Shown: positions 12,060-25,300 of the stretch, in pieces | How positions within the stretch are numbered: position 1 is the stretch's first letter | Layout of the letters: every line of letters starts with the position of its first letter | NCBI RefSeq assembly: GCF_958298935.1 | Contig: NC_084943.1 | Span: 15,307,001 to 15,371,000, forward strand | Direction of reading: 5' to 3' | DNA: 64,000 bases | Source of the DNA: Phragmites australis | Lineage: Eukaryota > Streptophyta > Magnoliopsida > Poales > Poaceae | Notes under the pieces: model-generated | Database searches by the model: none | Told to the model about the DNA's origin: nothing | Seen by the model: only the letters and a program-made list of their open reading frames with translations | Program-made: the position numbers and the translations under genes

Positions 12060-13006
12060 TTATAGGAACCGTTTAGCAAGCCGAAGGTACCCTTCGGACA
12101 TTCAGTGCTGTAGGAGAGGTTTCAACAGTTGGATAGGTGAAGTCTTTATTGCGCCTCTGGAGATCGGCCGAAGGACTTCACTTGGTGTCGCGAAGGACAG
12201 AGGCGAAGCCAGGCATCGGCCAGCCTGGGCTCCGTCCCACCTTGCCGCAAATTTTATTTTTGAAGACCCAGGTAGTTTGTAGCTCATGCCTGCGTTGGGG
12301 TCGGTGGCGACGACGTACGACTGCTTGCGGGGCCAGGTGGACGCTCGTGAGGACGGTGAGTCTGGAGATGCGTAGCGGAGCAGCGAGCGAGGTAGTGACA
12401 TCGCGGGGTCCCTCGGTGTCGTCGTCGTCCTAGCACACAAGCACGAGGTGCAGTCCAGCAGGACCCACCTCGGCGGCGGAGGTAGCGCTGGCAATCCCAT
12501 TTCGAATCAGCCGGTGGGGGCGGTTGCTGCGCTTCGGGCAAAGAGGTAGGGCGAGACGTTTGGTATCGCTTGGGCCACTTGCATGCTAGAGTAAATTTGG
12601 CCCCCCTTGGTCTTGAACCTGGCTTCGCCACTGATGAGGGATTCAACCAAAGGGATGCTAAAGGTGCTACCGAGCAGAGACCTCCGGGGGTCCAAGTGAA
12701 GGGAAGACCGTTGCTGGTGACTGAAGTCCACGAAGGGCAAGATTGTAAATAATCTGGATGTGCTCAGAATAGTACTGTATTACCCATGAATATACTGGGA
12801 ATGTGGCTATTGGAGGGTTGATCTTGTAAATTGTAACAGTGAACAGTTGGTTACAGTCTATAAATATGGCGTAACTGTAACTGCCAGGACAGATGACATT
12901 AATTCCAACAAAGGCTTTATCACTTTGTGCACCTTCCCCTCTAGCCTTCGGATCTCTCTGAGGTCTGAAGGCCCATCATTCTGTTTGGTAACAACAATTT
13001 CTAACA
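12060..13006 (+). repeat. 5' LTR region of the Tat-type element
   Basis: The LTR ends ...TTCTAACA at 13006, with a TATA-like TCTATAAATA near 12858. Upstream sequence has inverted motifs GCCGAAGG/CCTTCGG around 12080-12175. A MITE-like insert occupies 12198-12633. I cannot fix the LTR start because no 3' copy remains. Confidence 0.5.
12198..12633. mobile_element. MITE-like insert with CAG(A/T)GGCGAAGCCAGG ends
   Basis: The left end is CAGAGGCGAAGCCAGG; the reverse complement of the right end is CAGTGGCGAAGCCAGG. Such ends are common on hAT-like grass MITEs. The flanking 8 bases are GCGAAGGA and ATGAGGGA, a weak possible target duplication. Open frames inside have no known domain. Confidence 0.5.
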
Positions 13007-13007
13007 G

Positions 13008-13025
13008 TTGGCATCGTTCGTGGGG
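13008..13025 (+). other. Primer binding site of the Tat-type element
   Basis: TTGGCATCGTTCGTGGGG follows the LTR end (CA at 13005-13006) after one base. This is the form and place expected of a gypsy primer binding site. I cannot identify the matching tRNA with confidence. Confidence 0.6.
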
Positions 13026-13577
13026 ATCGACACATTCCGAAGCCATACCACAAAAAAGAAGCCAAAGGTGATGATATATCTAGAGCACAGCAGACACAAC
13101 AACTCCCGGGGGGGGGGGGATGCAACCATGACTGCCCATCCAGCCCCAGTGGAGCTAATCACCATTTCGACCAGGGTAGTAGAAGAGGGCCAAGTAGAAC
13201 AAAATGACGTGGCCATGCTTAGCGTTGAGGATGGTCGAGTTCGTGAACAGCCAACTCACTAGAAGATGCAAATGCTTCGATGCAAAGGATAGAGAATAGG
13301 TTTTGCGCTTGTTTTGAAACTTCAGCAGCAGCTAAGGAAAATTCCCCTCGTTTTGAAGAGCATGAAGACTTCGATCATTGAAGACTATGAAGATGAAGAG
13401 GACAAAGAAACCAAAGTAGAAAGAACTGCATGGCTAGAAGCCGAAGACCTAGAACGGCAAATAGCACAAAAGAAACATATGCTAGAGAGCTTGTTAGTGA
13501 GTCGGAAGGCGGCTAAATACTGTCGACGAGCTGACGTGGCCAGAAGAACGCTGGAACCACTGTAAGGCCAAATTAAC

Positions 13578-14360
13578 ATGTTGCAGCATGGGGGCGATGA
13601 GACACGGTACACCTTCACCCCTTCGTCAGTGTTTGCAACACTGGTTGTGCAGGATCTTTGGCCCAAGTCACGCATAGGCAATCCAGACTCCCCTCTCTCC
13701 TCTGGCTTGCAGAACCGACCTTGTTTTTCGGGTCTCAAAATGCTAAGAGTGGTGATGTTTGATGGAGAATCAGATCCAAGGGAGTTCTTCATGAGCTTTG
13801 AGGCAGCAATCGAATCTGCAGGTGGAGGTGACACAACACTGGCAAAGGCCTTCGTGTTAGCAGTAAAAGGAATAGCAAGATCTCAGTACTCTGCCTTACC
13901 TTTGACATCGATATATTCTTGGGAGCAGCTGTGTGATACCATTTTCTAAAATTTCCAAGGCAATCATGCAAAGAAAGTCACAGCTGGTGACCTCTTCGCA
14001 GTCAAGTAGCAGCCGACAGAACTGCTCAAAGACTACATGAATTGTTTTGTACATGTGCGCTGTCAAGCAAAGGGAGTGAGCGAGGACACAATCATCGATG
14101 CCGTCATCCAGGGCATCAGAGGAGGGATGCTAGCAGTAAAGATAACATGTAAGAGGTCAGAGAGTGTCCAGGAACTCTTCAATAAAATAGAGGACTATGC
14201 AAGATCCGAAGCAGACCATCAGCAAAGAAAAAGTAAAATGGCAGCGTTAAAAAAGTCGAAGCCCTGTCCCTCTAGCAAGGATGGAAATGGCGGCCAACCG
14301 AAAGACAAGCCGAAGTATTCGAAGAAAAGCGATGCCTTTGGGTATACTTCAAAGTAGAAA
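13578..14360 (+). pseudogene. gag of the Tat-type element, with stops
   Basis: Remnant of the capsid polyprotein that packages retrotransposon RNA. In the Retrotrans_gag domain, FDGESDPREFFMSFEAAIES (from about 13758) and SIYSWEQLCDTIF are followed by a stop at 13947-13949. The next frame resumes with NFQG, breaks at a stop near 14008, then reads LKDYMNCFVHVRCQAKGVS and FNKIEDYARSEADHQQRKSK. The order and spacing match Tat-lineage gag. Around 14509-14575 a degenerate CCHC-like stretch (YCELHGEGARNTTKKC) follows. The stops show it cannot make full-length protein. Confidence 0.8.
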
Positions 14361-15012
14361 GAAATCAACTAGATAGAATCCAGGCCTAAGGAAGTTTGGC
14401 AAGAGGTTGTCGAAGCCCAGGGTGGTGGAGGCCGCGGCAACCGAAGCGATAGAGGCCACAGAGGCCGAGGTGGCCTAGGAGGAAAGCACCGCGTGACCCA
14501 AGTACAATGTATTGTGAGCTCCACGGTGAAGGTGCTCGTAATACAACTAAAAAATGTCCACATGTTGTAGCCATGAAGGAAGGCCTAGGGAAGCAACCCT
14601 TCGACCCTACAAGAGTGGTGCATCACGCCACGCCATATAGGCTGGGAAACATATGGAAATTTCAACAGGGCCAGGGCTAGGCTCACGGGCCAAACCCTTC
14701 ACCATTTGCTTCTTAATGGTGTTCAATGGCTTTGACGCAGCCGTATGTTCTAGCACCTTCAGCTTCAACAGATCATACCTATACCCAACCAGCGGCTATT
14801 GAAACATTGCTTCCACCCCCTCCGCCAAGGCGTGTAATCGAAGCTCCCCCAGAAACCAGCAAGTGTGTAAACACATCAACATATGTATTGAACGTGGTGT
14901 TGGCAATTACTAGTGGCTTTAATCAGGAAACTGAGTCCAAGAGACAACAAAAAGAATATGTCCAAAGGGTTAACCATGTCGACATAGGCCCTATCTTCAT
15001 CCATTTGAAGTG

Positions 15013-15205
15013 ATCTCATGTCCCCATCACCTTCTCGCAGGAGGACATGAGGGTCCTGAAATACCCACATACAAACGCCTTCGCCATTGCGACTAACATT
15101 TCAGGAAACAAAGTCCACATAATCCTGATAGATGGCAGTAGCTCGGTAGATATCATCTTCGCAGATGCCTTCAATAGGATGGATTTACAACAAAGTGTCT
15201 TACAG
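15013..15205 (+). pseudogene. Aspartic protease of the Tat-type element, first half
   Basis: After a Tat-like FSQEDMR-type lead, the frame reads YPHTNAFAIATNISG and then the active-site region ILIDGSSSVDIIFADAFNRM. The usual DGGSS-type loop appears as DGSSS. The frame stops abruptly at 15205 where the solo LTR is inserted, and the second half resumes at 20904. Confidence 0.75.
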
Positions 15206-15425
15206 CCTCGCGCCCCGCGCCTCGCCTCGCGCCCCGTGCAGCTGCCTCACGCCCCGCGCCGTGCAGCCCTCGCCCCGTGCACCCGCTCTGTCGCTGGGCT
15301 ATATAAAGCGATGAACAGTGCTTCTCCCCCCCACCTCACACACACACACACTCTCTCTCCCCGAGCCCCTCCGAGCACCTCGCCGCCTCACTCCAAGAAC
15401 CCCCGCCGTCGGTGAGCTCCCCGGC

Positions 15426-18400
15426 TGTAACACCCAGTTTTAAAGGAAACAAAACCGGGCACAACACATGTATGCCAGGAACAACTTCCATACATGCGCT
15501 TACATCATTAGTGATATCATCACAGTGCAAAAGATACATCGAACTTAACCTTATTACAAAATGACCCGAGGGTCTGAAAGAAAACACGGCGGGAGACAAG
15601 AGGGGTCTTCAGCGTCAGCGGCTCCAGCTTCCACAGGCGAAGACGTCAACCGGGGGCTCCACAGCCTAGAACAGCAGCTCGGGATCGAAGTCATCGAGGT
15701 CGAAGGTACCAGCTTCAAAGACAGCTTCTGAATGGCGAAAGAATGCAGGGGAGAATAACAAGGGTGAGTACAAAAGGTTGTACTCCACAAGTGCAGGGGA
15801 AAGTAGGGTATGAGGCTTTAGACAAGAAAAAGGCTTGACAGGGGTTATTAGCACTAAGCAACTAAAACGATGCCTTAACCTATACTCCCAACAACAGGCA
15901 TCCTATTTACTAGGAGTGAAGACACTTGTTATAACCAAAGGGGTTTGACTCACCGGGTATCCCATATCCGGTTACCCCAAAGCTCACCAGATAATCCCAT
16001 TACCTGGCTACCCGACCAACCATACCAAAACCCAGATCCAACTAATCTTGAAGAAGTCCAAGCTCACTCTTGACCGTGAGCATCGCTGATCGACCAGTTT
16101 GATACTATGCAGAGTTTGCACAGATCCACGAGTCGTGATTCCCTTGTTACTCCATACTTCCGGGGTAAGGAGTCGGGGTCTCACTACAAGGCCTTTACAA
16201 AACTCCCGCCGATTTGTAGGCACCCACTAAGGTTTCACCGCTAACAGCCGACCGAGTCGCTGCAGAAGCCCCCTCTTGTGCCACATACTCGACCAGTGAT
16301 GCCCACAGAATCGGTGGTCGCTAATTATTTGGCCAGGCCGTACCCATATAGGCCTTGTGGTTGTACGGATATAACTTGGTTACATGCCCAAGAACCGATC
16401 CTTAGGACCCCAAACAGATACATACACAAACTTGCCATAGGCACCATCACAATCCATCCATTCTGTTGGGGAAGACCTATACCATGTTGCTACAAAAGAA
16501 TTACCATTTTGCCACCGGGACAGTGTTACATAGTTCATTAGTCAATATTAACCATTCTCCCACCCGGACAGCGCTAGCATGATCTACCCATCTTCTTAAC
16601 CCGATACATCAACGGCGACAAGGAAAATATCGAGACAAAACTAGTAAACCCTAGCATGGGATATTATTTTGGACAGCATGCATATTGAAGGATAAAAACT
16701 ACACCTGCAAGTCCTAAAACTGGTATAGAAATGCTCAAGGGCACTTGCTTTCACCGGGTTGCTGCTCAAAGTCCTCGAAAACTTGGTTTGGAGGTTGCCG
16801 AACTGCTCAGCTCCTAAACGACGGACCGGAAAAACACAAACCAAACAAAACTCTAAGAACAGCACACCAAACAGTACTGAAACTATTCAAAAACTCTACA
16901 AAAAGATTCTACACGACGCTACGAATGATTTGACGCGAAAATCGCCAAAATCGGAGCTACGAGCAAAAAGTTATAAGCTTTTGAAGATGTAGGGACTTTA
17001 CTGCAAATTTTACATGTTTTCCAGAGAGTAAACCGAAATAATTTTATACTGGAAATTGGATTATGACGCAATAAAACAATTACTGAATTATTTCTTAATT
17101 GGAAATGACATGGAATTGGTCTACGGGCTTGTGGACCACTGAAAGGGCATCGGTCCACCGATCCATGGTGGACCGAAGGGGTATGAAAAATTGGCCGGTC
17201 TAATTCGGGCCGAAGAACCGGGATCCGACGGCCGGAAATCAAAAAGGGGGTGGCGCCGGTGGTTCAACGGTGGGAGCGGCGGCCGGCGACGGGGGACGGC
17301 GGCGGGCTCGCCGGCGATGCGCAAAAGGCGCATCCGGCCACGGGTTGCTTCGGGACTTGGCGCATAGCAACGAGGAGCTCGCGGGGAAACTTACTGCGGG
17401 CTTGACGGCGGCGGAAGAGGTCCGGAGATGGCCGGCGACGGAGAACGGCGGGCGGAGGTGAAGCGGCTCGGCGGGAACGGCGTCCGACGGCGGGTGAAGC
17501 TCCAAGAAGTGCCGGGGTGAGCTCCTAGAGGTCCGGCAGCACCATAAGAGCGAAGAATGAGCTTAATCGCGGTTCGGTTGAGGAGAAAGAGAGCGGCGAC
17601 CGAGCTCCTTACCGGCGGCAATGGAGGTGACGGCGGCGGCTCGAATCCGTGCACAAGAGAGAGGGGAGATGGGGTATTCGGGTGCGGAACCGAACAAGGA
17701 TGCCGATAGAGCTCTTAAATACCCGAGAGGAGGAGTGGAACGGCCGGATTCGAGGAGATTCGGCCGGCGGCTTGAATGCACTAAAAACTTCGGTTTCCAT
17801 GCAAACGAGTGGGAATTCAAGGGGGAAACGGCTCAAATGGAGGAAATAGGGGGCGGCGATCACGGTGGTGTGGTTTGATTGGAGAGTTAAAGCACGGGGA
17901 GGCTTCGATTTGAAACAGTCGCGGCGATTGGGGGCGTCGGTGTCCGGTGGCGGAATGAGGAAGAAGGTGAGCCGACGGCTCGGCGGCTCGGGCGGGAGGG
18001 CGGCTCGGCTCGGAGCCGGGCCCACTTGGCAGCGAGGCGGGCGGAGGCGAGGCGGCTTGGTGGGCGCGGCAGGCTGGCTCGGCCTACGGGCCGGCGCGGG
18101 AAAAGGAGGGGCGCGGCCCACGGCGGGAGAGAAAAGGGAGGGGGGAAAGAGGCGGGTTGGGCCGGCGCGGGGAAGACGGCCCAGGAAGGGTTTTCCATTT
18201 TAGAAATCCTTTTTTTTTCTTTGCTTTAGGTTTTCAAACTTATTTTCCAAAAGAGATTTTAACCGAGCGAACTCTAGCGAATTTTAGCAAAAAGAATTTC
18301 CCACACAATAAAACCTTATTGCAACTACAACGGCATGAATGCGACAAACATTCAACCTATTCCAAATTAAATTTAGAAATTAATTTCCTATAGAGCTAAA

Positions 18401-18470
18401 ATGAAATCCACTTATTTAATTTCTAGCAAAATTTTAAATTATTGCAAATTTTGAAGTTTTGGGTGTTACA
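15426..18470 (-). mobile_element. Solo LTR (inner), 3045 bp, in opposite orientation
   Basis: It starts TGTAACACCCAG and ends GGGTGTTACA, flanked by a perfect 5-bp target duplication CCGGC (15421-15425 and 18471-18475). The GTACTC-type motif typical near the 3' end of these LTRs reads on the minus strand (around 15755-15795), so it lies opposite to the outer LTR. It has no coding domains; the GC-rich open frames at 17200-18200 are compositional. It resembles the solo LTR at 28197-31207. Confidence 0.85.
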
Positions 18471-18789
18471 CCGGCCCCCTTCTCCTCTTCCCTCTCCCTC
18501 CTTTCCCTCTCCCCGTAGACATACCTGGTCCCTCCCGTCGCCGGCCACTGCCGCTTTCCTGTCGCCGGTCGCTGCCGCTTTCCCGTCGCTCGGCCACCGC
18601 CCTCTCCCCGCCGCAGACCGCCTCCCTGGCCAGCGCTCCGCCGTCGCCCTCCGGCCGGTGCTCCACCGTCACCCTCCGCCGTCGGTGCACCGCCACCATC
18701 GCCGCCCCATCGCCCCTCCTTCTCTCTCCCCTGCTCTCTCTCTTATATCTCCCTCTCTCTCCCTGTGTGGCTGACGAGTGGGCCCCTTC

Positions 18790-18935
18790 TATTAGCCGAG
18801 CCGAGCCATAGAAACCGAGCCGAGAAACCAAGCCGAGAGCCGAGCCAAGAAACCGAGCCGCTGAGCCGAGCCATGAAATCGAGCTGAGCCGAGAAACCGA
18901 GCCGAGAGCCTGAGCCGTGAGCCGCGAGCCGACCC
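18790..18935. repeat. GAGCCGAGCC / GAGAAACC microsatellite-like tract
   Basis: Imperfect repeats of GAGCCGAGCC and GAAACCGAGCCGA within the outer solo LTR. Minus-strand frames through it read as alternating LGS/ARL-type repeats and are not genes. Confidence 0.7.
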
Positions 18936-20903
18936 AAATAGAATATTCCGGGAATATTCTCCCCTTTTCTTTTTTCTGAATTTCTCTCCACGCAAAACTT
19001 CCGAAGCCCGTTTCTCCTCTGTCCTAACTCTGTTTTCATCGATTCTTCCACCGATATTCATCTAAATTCGAGATCTACCCAATCATGTCAATTTCATAAT
19101 TTTTGTAAATTGTTTGGTCATTGTTTAATCGTTTGATTGATTGTGTGCCTCTATCGTTGTTGCGATTATTAGAGGAAGGAGCATTCGAGGAAGACCCCGA
19201 GGACCCGGAGTTTGAAGAACGATCAGACGAGGACTTCAACGAAGGCAAGTCCTACAACTGTTGATCTTGTTGATCCTATGTTTTTAAATACAACCCGTAG
19301 AGCTATTGTTTCAAACAATAGGAGTATGCATGATTAGATTAATAGTTGTGACTTTTAAGAAATGCTAGAATAGTTATGACCCAGCTTGTTTATCCCATGC
19401 CTTGTCATTGTTACCTTTATTCCGTTGAAACCCTAGAAGGTTCCCAACATCAACTATAATGATTGTTCGGATGAATGCTTGTTTACTAGTATGCTTAGGA
19501 TTGCTTTGCTCAAAAGAAAGAACTAGATTATTTACATGTGATAATCATGCTTTACAATGTGAAGTGATGTGTGCTTGGTGCGTGTGCGTATAAAACTTGT
19601 GTTCTTGGGAAAACTCTAGAGTAGTGTTGACGAGGGTGAGTAAGGCGCCCCACGAAGGTGGGAACTACCTTGGAGCAAGGTTCGCCTTTGTGGTGTTCTT
19701 GCTGGGAGACTCTTGCCTCGGTCATATAAGGACCGGTTCGCTGTTACATCTCACCTAGTATCCACTCGTACAACCACATGGCCTGTATGGGCAGGACTTG
19801 ACCTAACCCCTCTGACTTAGTGCGGTACCCACCCGGAGGCCGGTAGTGGCAATGGGGACCAGGAGAAGACTTGGGTAGTGTGTAGCCCAAGGTCCAGCTG
19901 GTGTTATTGATTGAGGCTATGTCAAAGCCTTGGGATTGCTAGGTGGTCCTTCCCGTGAATCTTCTAAGGCCTCTGGTATCTTAGTGCCCCATGGGTGGAT
20001 ATTGTGGCTTCGTTGTGAGGTCGTTGCGTCTCGTTATGACAGCTTCACCAGTTGCTTCGTTGTGAGGTCGTTGCGTCTCGTTATGACAGCTTCACCAGTT
20101 GCTAAGGTGGGAGCTTGTGCATATCTTGTGGCTAAAGTGTACAACCTCTGCAGAGTGTTAAACCTATCCGGATAGCCATGTCCTCGGTCAAGGACATGCT
20201 ATGGTTTGGTCACAATGATTAGCTTTTCGGTGTGAGTATCTCCTTGGTGTGTGAGTGGGCTGTGTGCCCGTGTTTTCGAAAAGAAGGGTTTTGGCTTTGT
20301 GCTCTAAGCCTCCTGGACTGTGTGTCCGCTGGCAAAAGACTTGTGGGAACTGGCGGGACGGATGTATCTCCCCCAGGGCCGTCAACCCCCATAAGCTCAA
20401 CTTATATGTTCTCTTCGGAAATGTTTTTATTAAAGTTAGTCTTTGCAAAATGAACCTTGCATCAATAAAACTAGCTTTCCGCAAAACCTAAAAGACTTTA
20501 TAGCCTTATCCTTGATCTACCTTTAAGCATCTAAATTTTCCCCCTTGAGGTAGGACTTGCTGAGTACCTTATGTACTCACACTTGCTAATTGTGGATCCA
20601 GATGATCCAGAGGCTGACTTCGTCGAAAGAGAAGATGAAGATTAGAGAAGCCGGTTTCGTCTGCACTCAAGCTGCCTGTAGGGCTTGGGTCGCTTATATG
20701 TGTTTCCGCTGTGCTTTGAGGGTTTGTTAATTTATGCCTACGAGCTTCTGTTGTAATGAACTCTGTGTTGTACTCCATTATCGTATTTAATCGATGTATG
20801 TCTGTGATGTCTACTTCTGTTGGAGTCCGTGCGTACCAGCTATTGATCCAGGGACTGGTATGAGCTACACGAGGTGACCCCAAAGGAGGGGTCCGACAAA
20901 CAG

Positions 20904-21230
20904 GCTGGGTCTCCATTGCTGGGCTTTGATGGCAAAGAAATCATCGCTTTGGGCAATATTGAAATACCTATCTCTTTTGGCAAAGGGTCAAATTTTTGGA
21001 TATAAAGTATTGCCTTCGATGTTGTTGATATACCCTACCCATATAATGCCATCTTCGGAAGAGGGGTCTTAAATAAGTTTGGGGTGATACCACACCATTG
21101 TTATTTGTGCATGAAAATGCCTGGCTCAGGAGGTATCTTCTCGGTGTTGGGAGATCAAAAAATGGCATGCATAATTGAAGTGGAAACTACTCCGGGCTGG
21201 TGTAACGTTCATGTCATGACATAACCTTCA
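20904..21230 (+). pseudogene. Protease region of the Tat-type element, second half
   Basis: The frame resumes directly after the solo LTR with AGSPLLGFDGKEIIALG and then FDVVDIPYPYNAIFGRGVLN, the stretch that follows the active site in Tat proteases. At least one stop lies inside it (near 21001). Confidence 0.72.
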
Positions 21231-21499
21231 TTGAAGCCTTTAGAAGCAAAAAATCTACTCTAGACACAGCGAGTGCCGAAGGCTAAACCCGAAGGCCAAA
21301 CCAAGGAAGTATTTGCTGTGCCAGGATAGACCATAAAGAGCTGTGGTCATAGGAGCAAAGAATGATGAAATTCCTTCAGAACAACGGAGATGTCTTTGCA
21401 TGGTCGCCAAAGGATTTGCAAAGGGTCAGCATAGATGTTGTCGAACACACTCTAAATGTTGATTCAAAGGCAAAGCCAAAGAAACAAAGGCTTCGGAAA

Positions 21500-22380
21500 G
21501 CATAAAAAGAAAGATAAGACGCAGCGAAGGCTGAGGTGCAAAAATTGCTCGAAGCTAGGGTCATACGTGAAGCATTATACTCTGAATGGCTGGCCAACTC
21601 GGTGTTAGTCAAGAAAAGTAATGGCAAGTGGAGAATGTGTGTTGATTTAATAGACTTGAATAGAGTCTGTCCAAAGGATGACTTCCCTTTGCCACGCATT
21701 GACCAATTAGTAGACTCTGCAGCTGGCTGTGAAATGTTAAGCTTTTTGGACGATACTCAGGATACCATCAAGTTTGGATGGCAAGGGAGGATGAGGTGAA
21801 AACAAGCTTCAGAACCTCTTTCAGAATATACTGTTTTGTAAAGAATGGCCTTCGGCCTTCAGAATGTTGGGGCCACCTTCACCAGATTGATATAGATTGT
21901 ACTGCAGTCGCAGTTGGGAAGGAACATATTTGCATATGTCAATAACATAGTCGTTAAGAGTGTCAAAGATGTGATCATTTGGATGACCCTCAAGAGACTT
22001 TCGACAAACTCCAAAGTGTGGATTTAAAGTTGAATCTAGAAAAGTGTGTATTCAGTGTGTGCTCTGAGAGGTTGTTAGGATTCTTGGTGTCAAAAGGGGG
22101 CATCGAAGTAAATAAAGAAAAGATATAAGCAAGACTTGATATGAGACCTCCGCAAAATAGGAAAGAGGCACACGATTGGCTGGAAGATTGGCGGCTTTGA
22201 GCCGATTTGTTGCTAGGTCAGCTGAGCGAAGCGTGCACCTTTTCAAAAATCTCAAAGCTCCGACCCGTTTAGATGGAGAACAGAGCAGCAGAATGCTTTT
22301 AATGAGTTGAAAAAGTATTTGATGAAGCTCACAACATTGACTAGTCCAAGTTTGAAGTCCAAGTTATTAATGTACATTGT
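21500..22380 (+). pseudogene. Reverse transcriptase and start of RNase H, Tat-type element
   Basis: Shows LLEARVIREALYSEWLANSV, then NGKWRMCVDLIDLNRVCPKD and FPLPRIDQLVDSAAG, typical of gypsy reverse transcriptase. The catalytic motif region reads YVNNIVVKS where families have YVDDI, so both aspartates are lost. Many stops and frameshifts follow. The RNase H linker NAFNELKKYL is cut at 22381-22385 by the next solo LTR. This enzyme would have copied element RNA to DNA; it is dead. Confidence 0.8.
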
Positions 22381-22385
22381 GGTTT

Positions 22386-25300
22386 TGTGGGAACCGTCTG
22401 AATAGTATTCCAATTAATCATCAGGACAATTATTTGCTTAATTATGACCATGATGATTAGCCAGAATACCATCCCAGTAGTCCCAGCACGTGTTTTGTGC
22501 CCAAGATTGGAACACATGCCTTTCCAATATATAACATCACAACAAAGCTTAAGAAAGAGCGAGTAATTAAATTATATTACAAGTTCTTAAGCATTTGACC
22601 ATTTACATAATTTAGAACAAAAGGAAGCTTGGAGAATAAAGAACAATTCACCTCCTAACCAAAACTAGAAACTACGCAGCGGAAGATTAACATCTATGAG
22701 CCAACAAAAACTATGTGAAGCCTATGCCCTTAGGCTCCACCCAAAAGCCTCGCCACACGAGTAGTTTGCACAACTCATTCTTGCCACTTACATCGGCGGG
22801 CGTGAAGTACCCAAACACAAGCTCCTTCTCACCTGTGGAACCTGAAAGAGTAGTGTGAATACGAAGGTACTCGCAAAACTTAATCCATAATGGGTACATA
22901 TAAATAACCGATTTCAATGATTATGCATTTGAGTTATTAGCAAGGAGTAGGCCGCAGGGTTAAGTAAATTCATATGTGTAAGCAACCTAACATCTATGTG
23001 TGAGCATCTATACTTAACTCAAGGCACATCTACCTTGCAACATCAACTTGCACATAATTGTAAAAGGAACCATCTCATGTACTCAATAATCCTCAACAAC
23101 CAAACCTGACATACCATACCATATCCCCAAATTCGAAAACTCTACGACCGATGCAGATGGATAGAAGCATGCTCATGACCGAGAGCATGGCAATTCGAAT
23201 TGTTCTTACACCCTGCAGAGTGGTACAACTTTACCCACACGACCTAGGTCCATCCTCTTGGTCCCCGAGATAACCTTTCTCATACTCGAAACTACCCACT
23301 TGCACATGCCCCTATGGCACTGGGGTTACCGCGACCGTGTCCTGGATAACCTCGTCTCCCCGCCACCTTACTTCTCCTTTATTTTTCTTACACATCATAG
23401 GGCCACACGATAAGCGTCAGCACGGCGTATGGTACTCAGCTCATTCATCCATTATCCGAATATGTGGTTGTACAGAAAGTGCTAAAGCCAATGACACCGA
23501 TGGATGGTGCTTAAACGATGCAAGTGGTCTATGGCATCTGGGTTCCACTCTCGACCTACCCCTAGCACCGCCCACATCTCGCCTCATTCTCACATCTCAT
23601 AGATCCCACATCATTAGGGCATCCCTAAGGGATTCCCTTCGTAGACAAGAATCCTTCGCGAAGGGATTTTTGTTCCCTTCAACCCTCGAACGGCTTCCCT
23701 TCACGGTTCCCATCACGAAGGGATTCCCAAGGTCATTTCCTCTAGGACGAGATTCCTCTCCTTTCCATTCACGAATCCCTTCGAAGGGAAGCTGTTGGAG
23801 ATGAGAGAAAATAAAGGGAATAAGAACGGGGAGAGAAATTAGAAAGGGAACGAAATGAAGGGAATATAGTTGAGGATGATCTTATCATTGTAATTGTGAA
23901 CCATAAGTAAGCCATCAGCTCGTGAATAATGGTTGAAGCATCGCTCGACTTCTAACGAGGACCTATGCATTGTAAACATTTCGACCAACTCTTAAGTTAG
24001 ACATCAACAATGTTACCGAGGTGACAAGGATATGGATAATCAACAATTTCAAGGTAGAGGTAATGCAATCAACATAGGTTCTACCCATATAAGCCCGACA
24101 GTGACTCGCTAAACATGCAAACATAGCTAAACAATGACTTATCAATTTAGACTCTATTCAATTCAAATAAAGGTGCAATATGCTTAGATGCTTGCCTTGC
24201 TGCTCTGGCGGTTGCCTGATACTGCTGGCGCAACACTCATAGAATTCCGGTAGATTGACATCGCCTTCACTCACTTGGATCGACGACAAAACGCTCTCTA
24301 AACGAATCAAGAATGCATTGTATAAATAATCAAATGATGGAAAAGTGTGCATATGATGCATGCTTGAACACTGATAGTGTGCCTTGTTTTGAAAAGGTCT
24401 GCAAAAGACCGCTAAATGATTAGGGTATCGAAGATTGAAACCCCAGACAAGGTAACCTAAGTACATACAGTCTTAAATGGCTGGCAGTCAGACCAAAGTG
24501 GAAGTGGCAGTCAAACTGCCAGCGTGCAAAAGGTTTTGGCCTTTGGTAGTTAGATCGACGGTATGTCGGTGGTCAGACCGCCGTCTGGCAGTCAGACTGA
24601 CCCTAGTGGCGATCAGACCGCCAGAACCTGCCAGCAGCACCCTTGAGAGGTCACCAACGAGGACTCTCGCAAAACCTTTGGCGACAAAGGGCACCAAAGT
24701 ACTCCATAAGACTAGGAGAATATTTTATGTGGTCATTCAGATGACATGCACGGTGCGAACACGTAAAACCCCCAAAATGAGATCTAGAATTAGCTTTCCT
24801 AGGGCTTTTCGACAAAAATCAAGATGGCAATCGCCTAGGGCTAGGAAATGATGGCAAAATGGTAGGGAGGTGTTTACCTCAGCATAGAGGAACTTTGTAT
24901 TGGATTGGAATCCTCTGGTGAAGTTTTGATCCACCGATTGGACTCACGGAGGGTGAATGAGCTCACGGAGGAAACCCTTCCGGTGGGGAAGAAAGGGGGA
25001 GGAAACTCGGGGAAGTCCTTTGGGGAGCTCATGAGAGTTCCCACCATTGATCTCTGGTCATCGAACGCATCGAGCATATCTCACCTTCTCTCTCTAGGGT
25101 TTGGGGAGGGAGAGAGTGAAATGAGAGAGGGAGGGAGAGAGACTGGTTGACCACTTAAGGAGCGTAGCTACTGTGCTCTGGCGGTCAGACTACGAGGGGC
25201 ATCAGTCAGACCATGGGATACCCACATGGCTGCTCCCTGGCGGTCAGAACACGGTGAGACCCGGTTAGACCACGAGAAGGGTTCTTTTGGCTTAAATTTT

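Larger units (their letters stand above)
15206..20898 (+). mobile_element. Solo LTR (outer), ~2.6 kb, split by another solo LTR
   Basis: It interrupts the Tat protease between LQP-coding and AGSPLLGF-coding sequence. The flanking 5 bases are TACAG and AACAG, a target duplication with one mismatch. The right end is GGGGTCCGACA; the left end has lost the expected TG. It contains a TATA box (GGGCTATATAAAGCG, about 15297) and near the 3' end CTTGCTGAGTACC...GTACTCACACTTGC, a signature of long grass chromovirus LTRs. No internal retroelement coding sequence is present, so it is a solo LTR left by LTR-LTR recombination. Net length without the inner element is about 2.64 kb. Confidence 0.68.
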
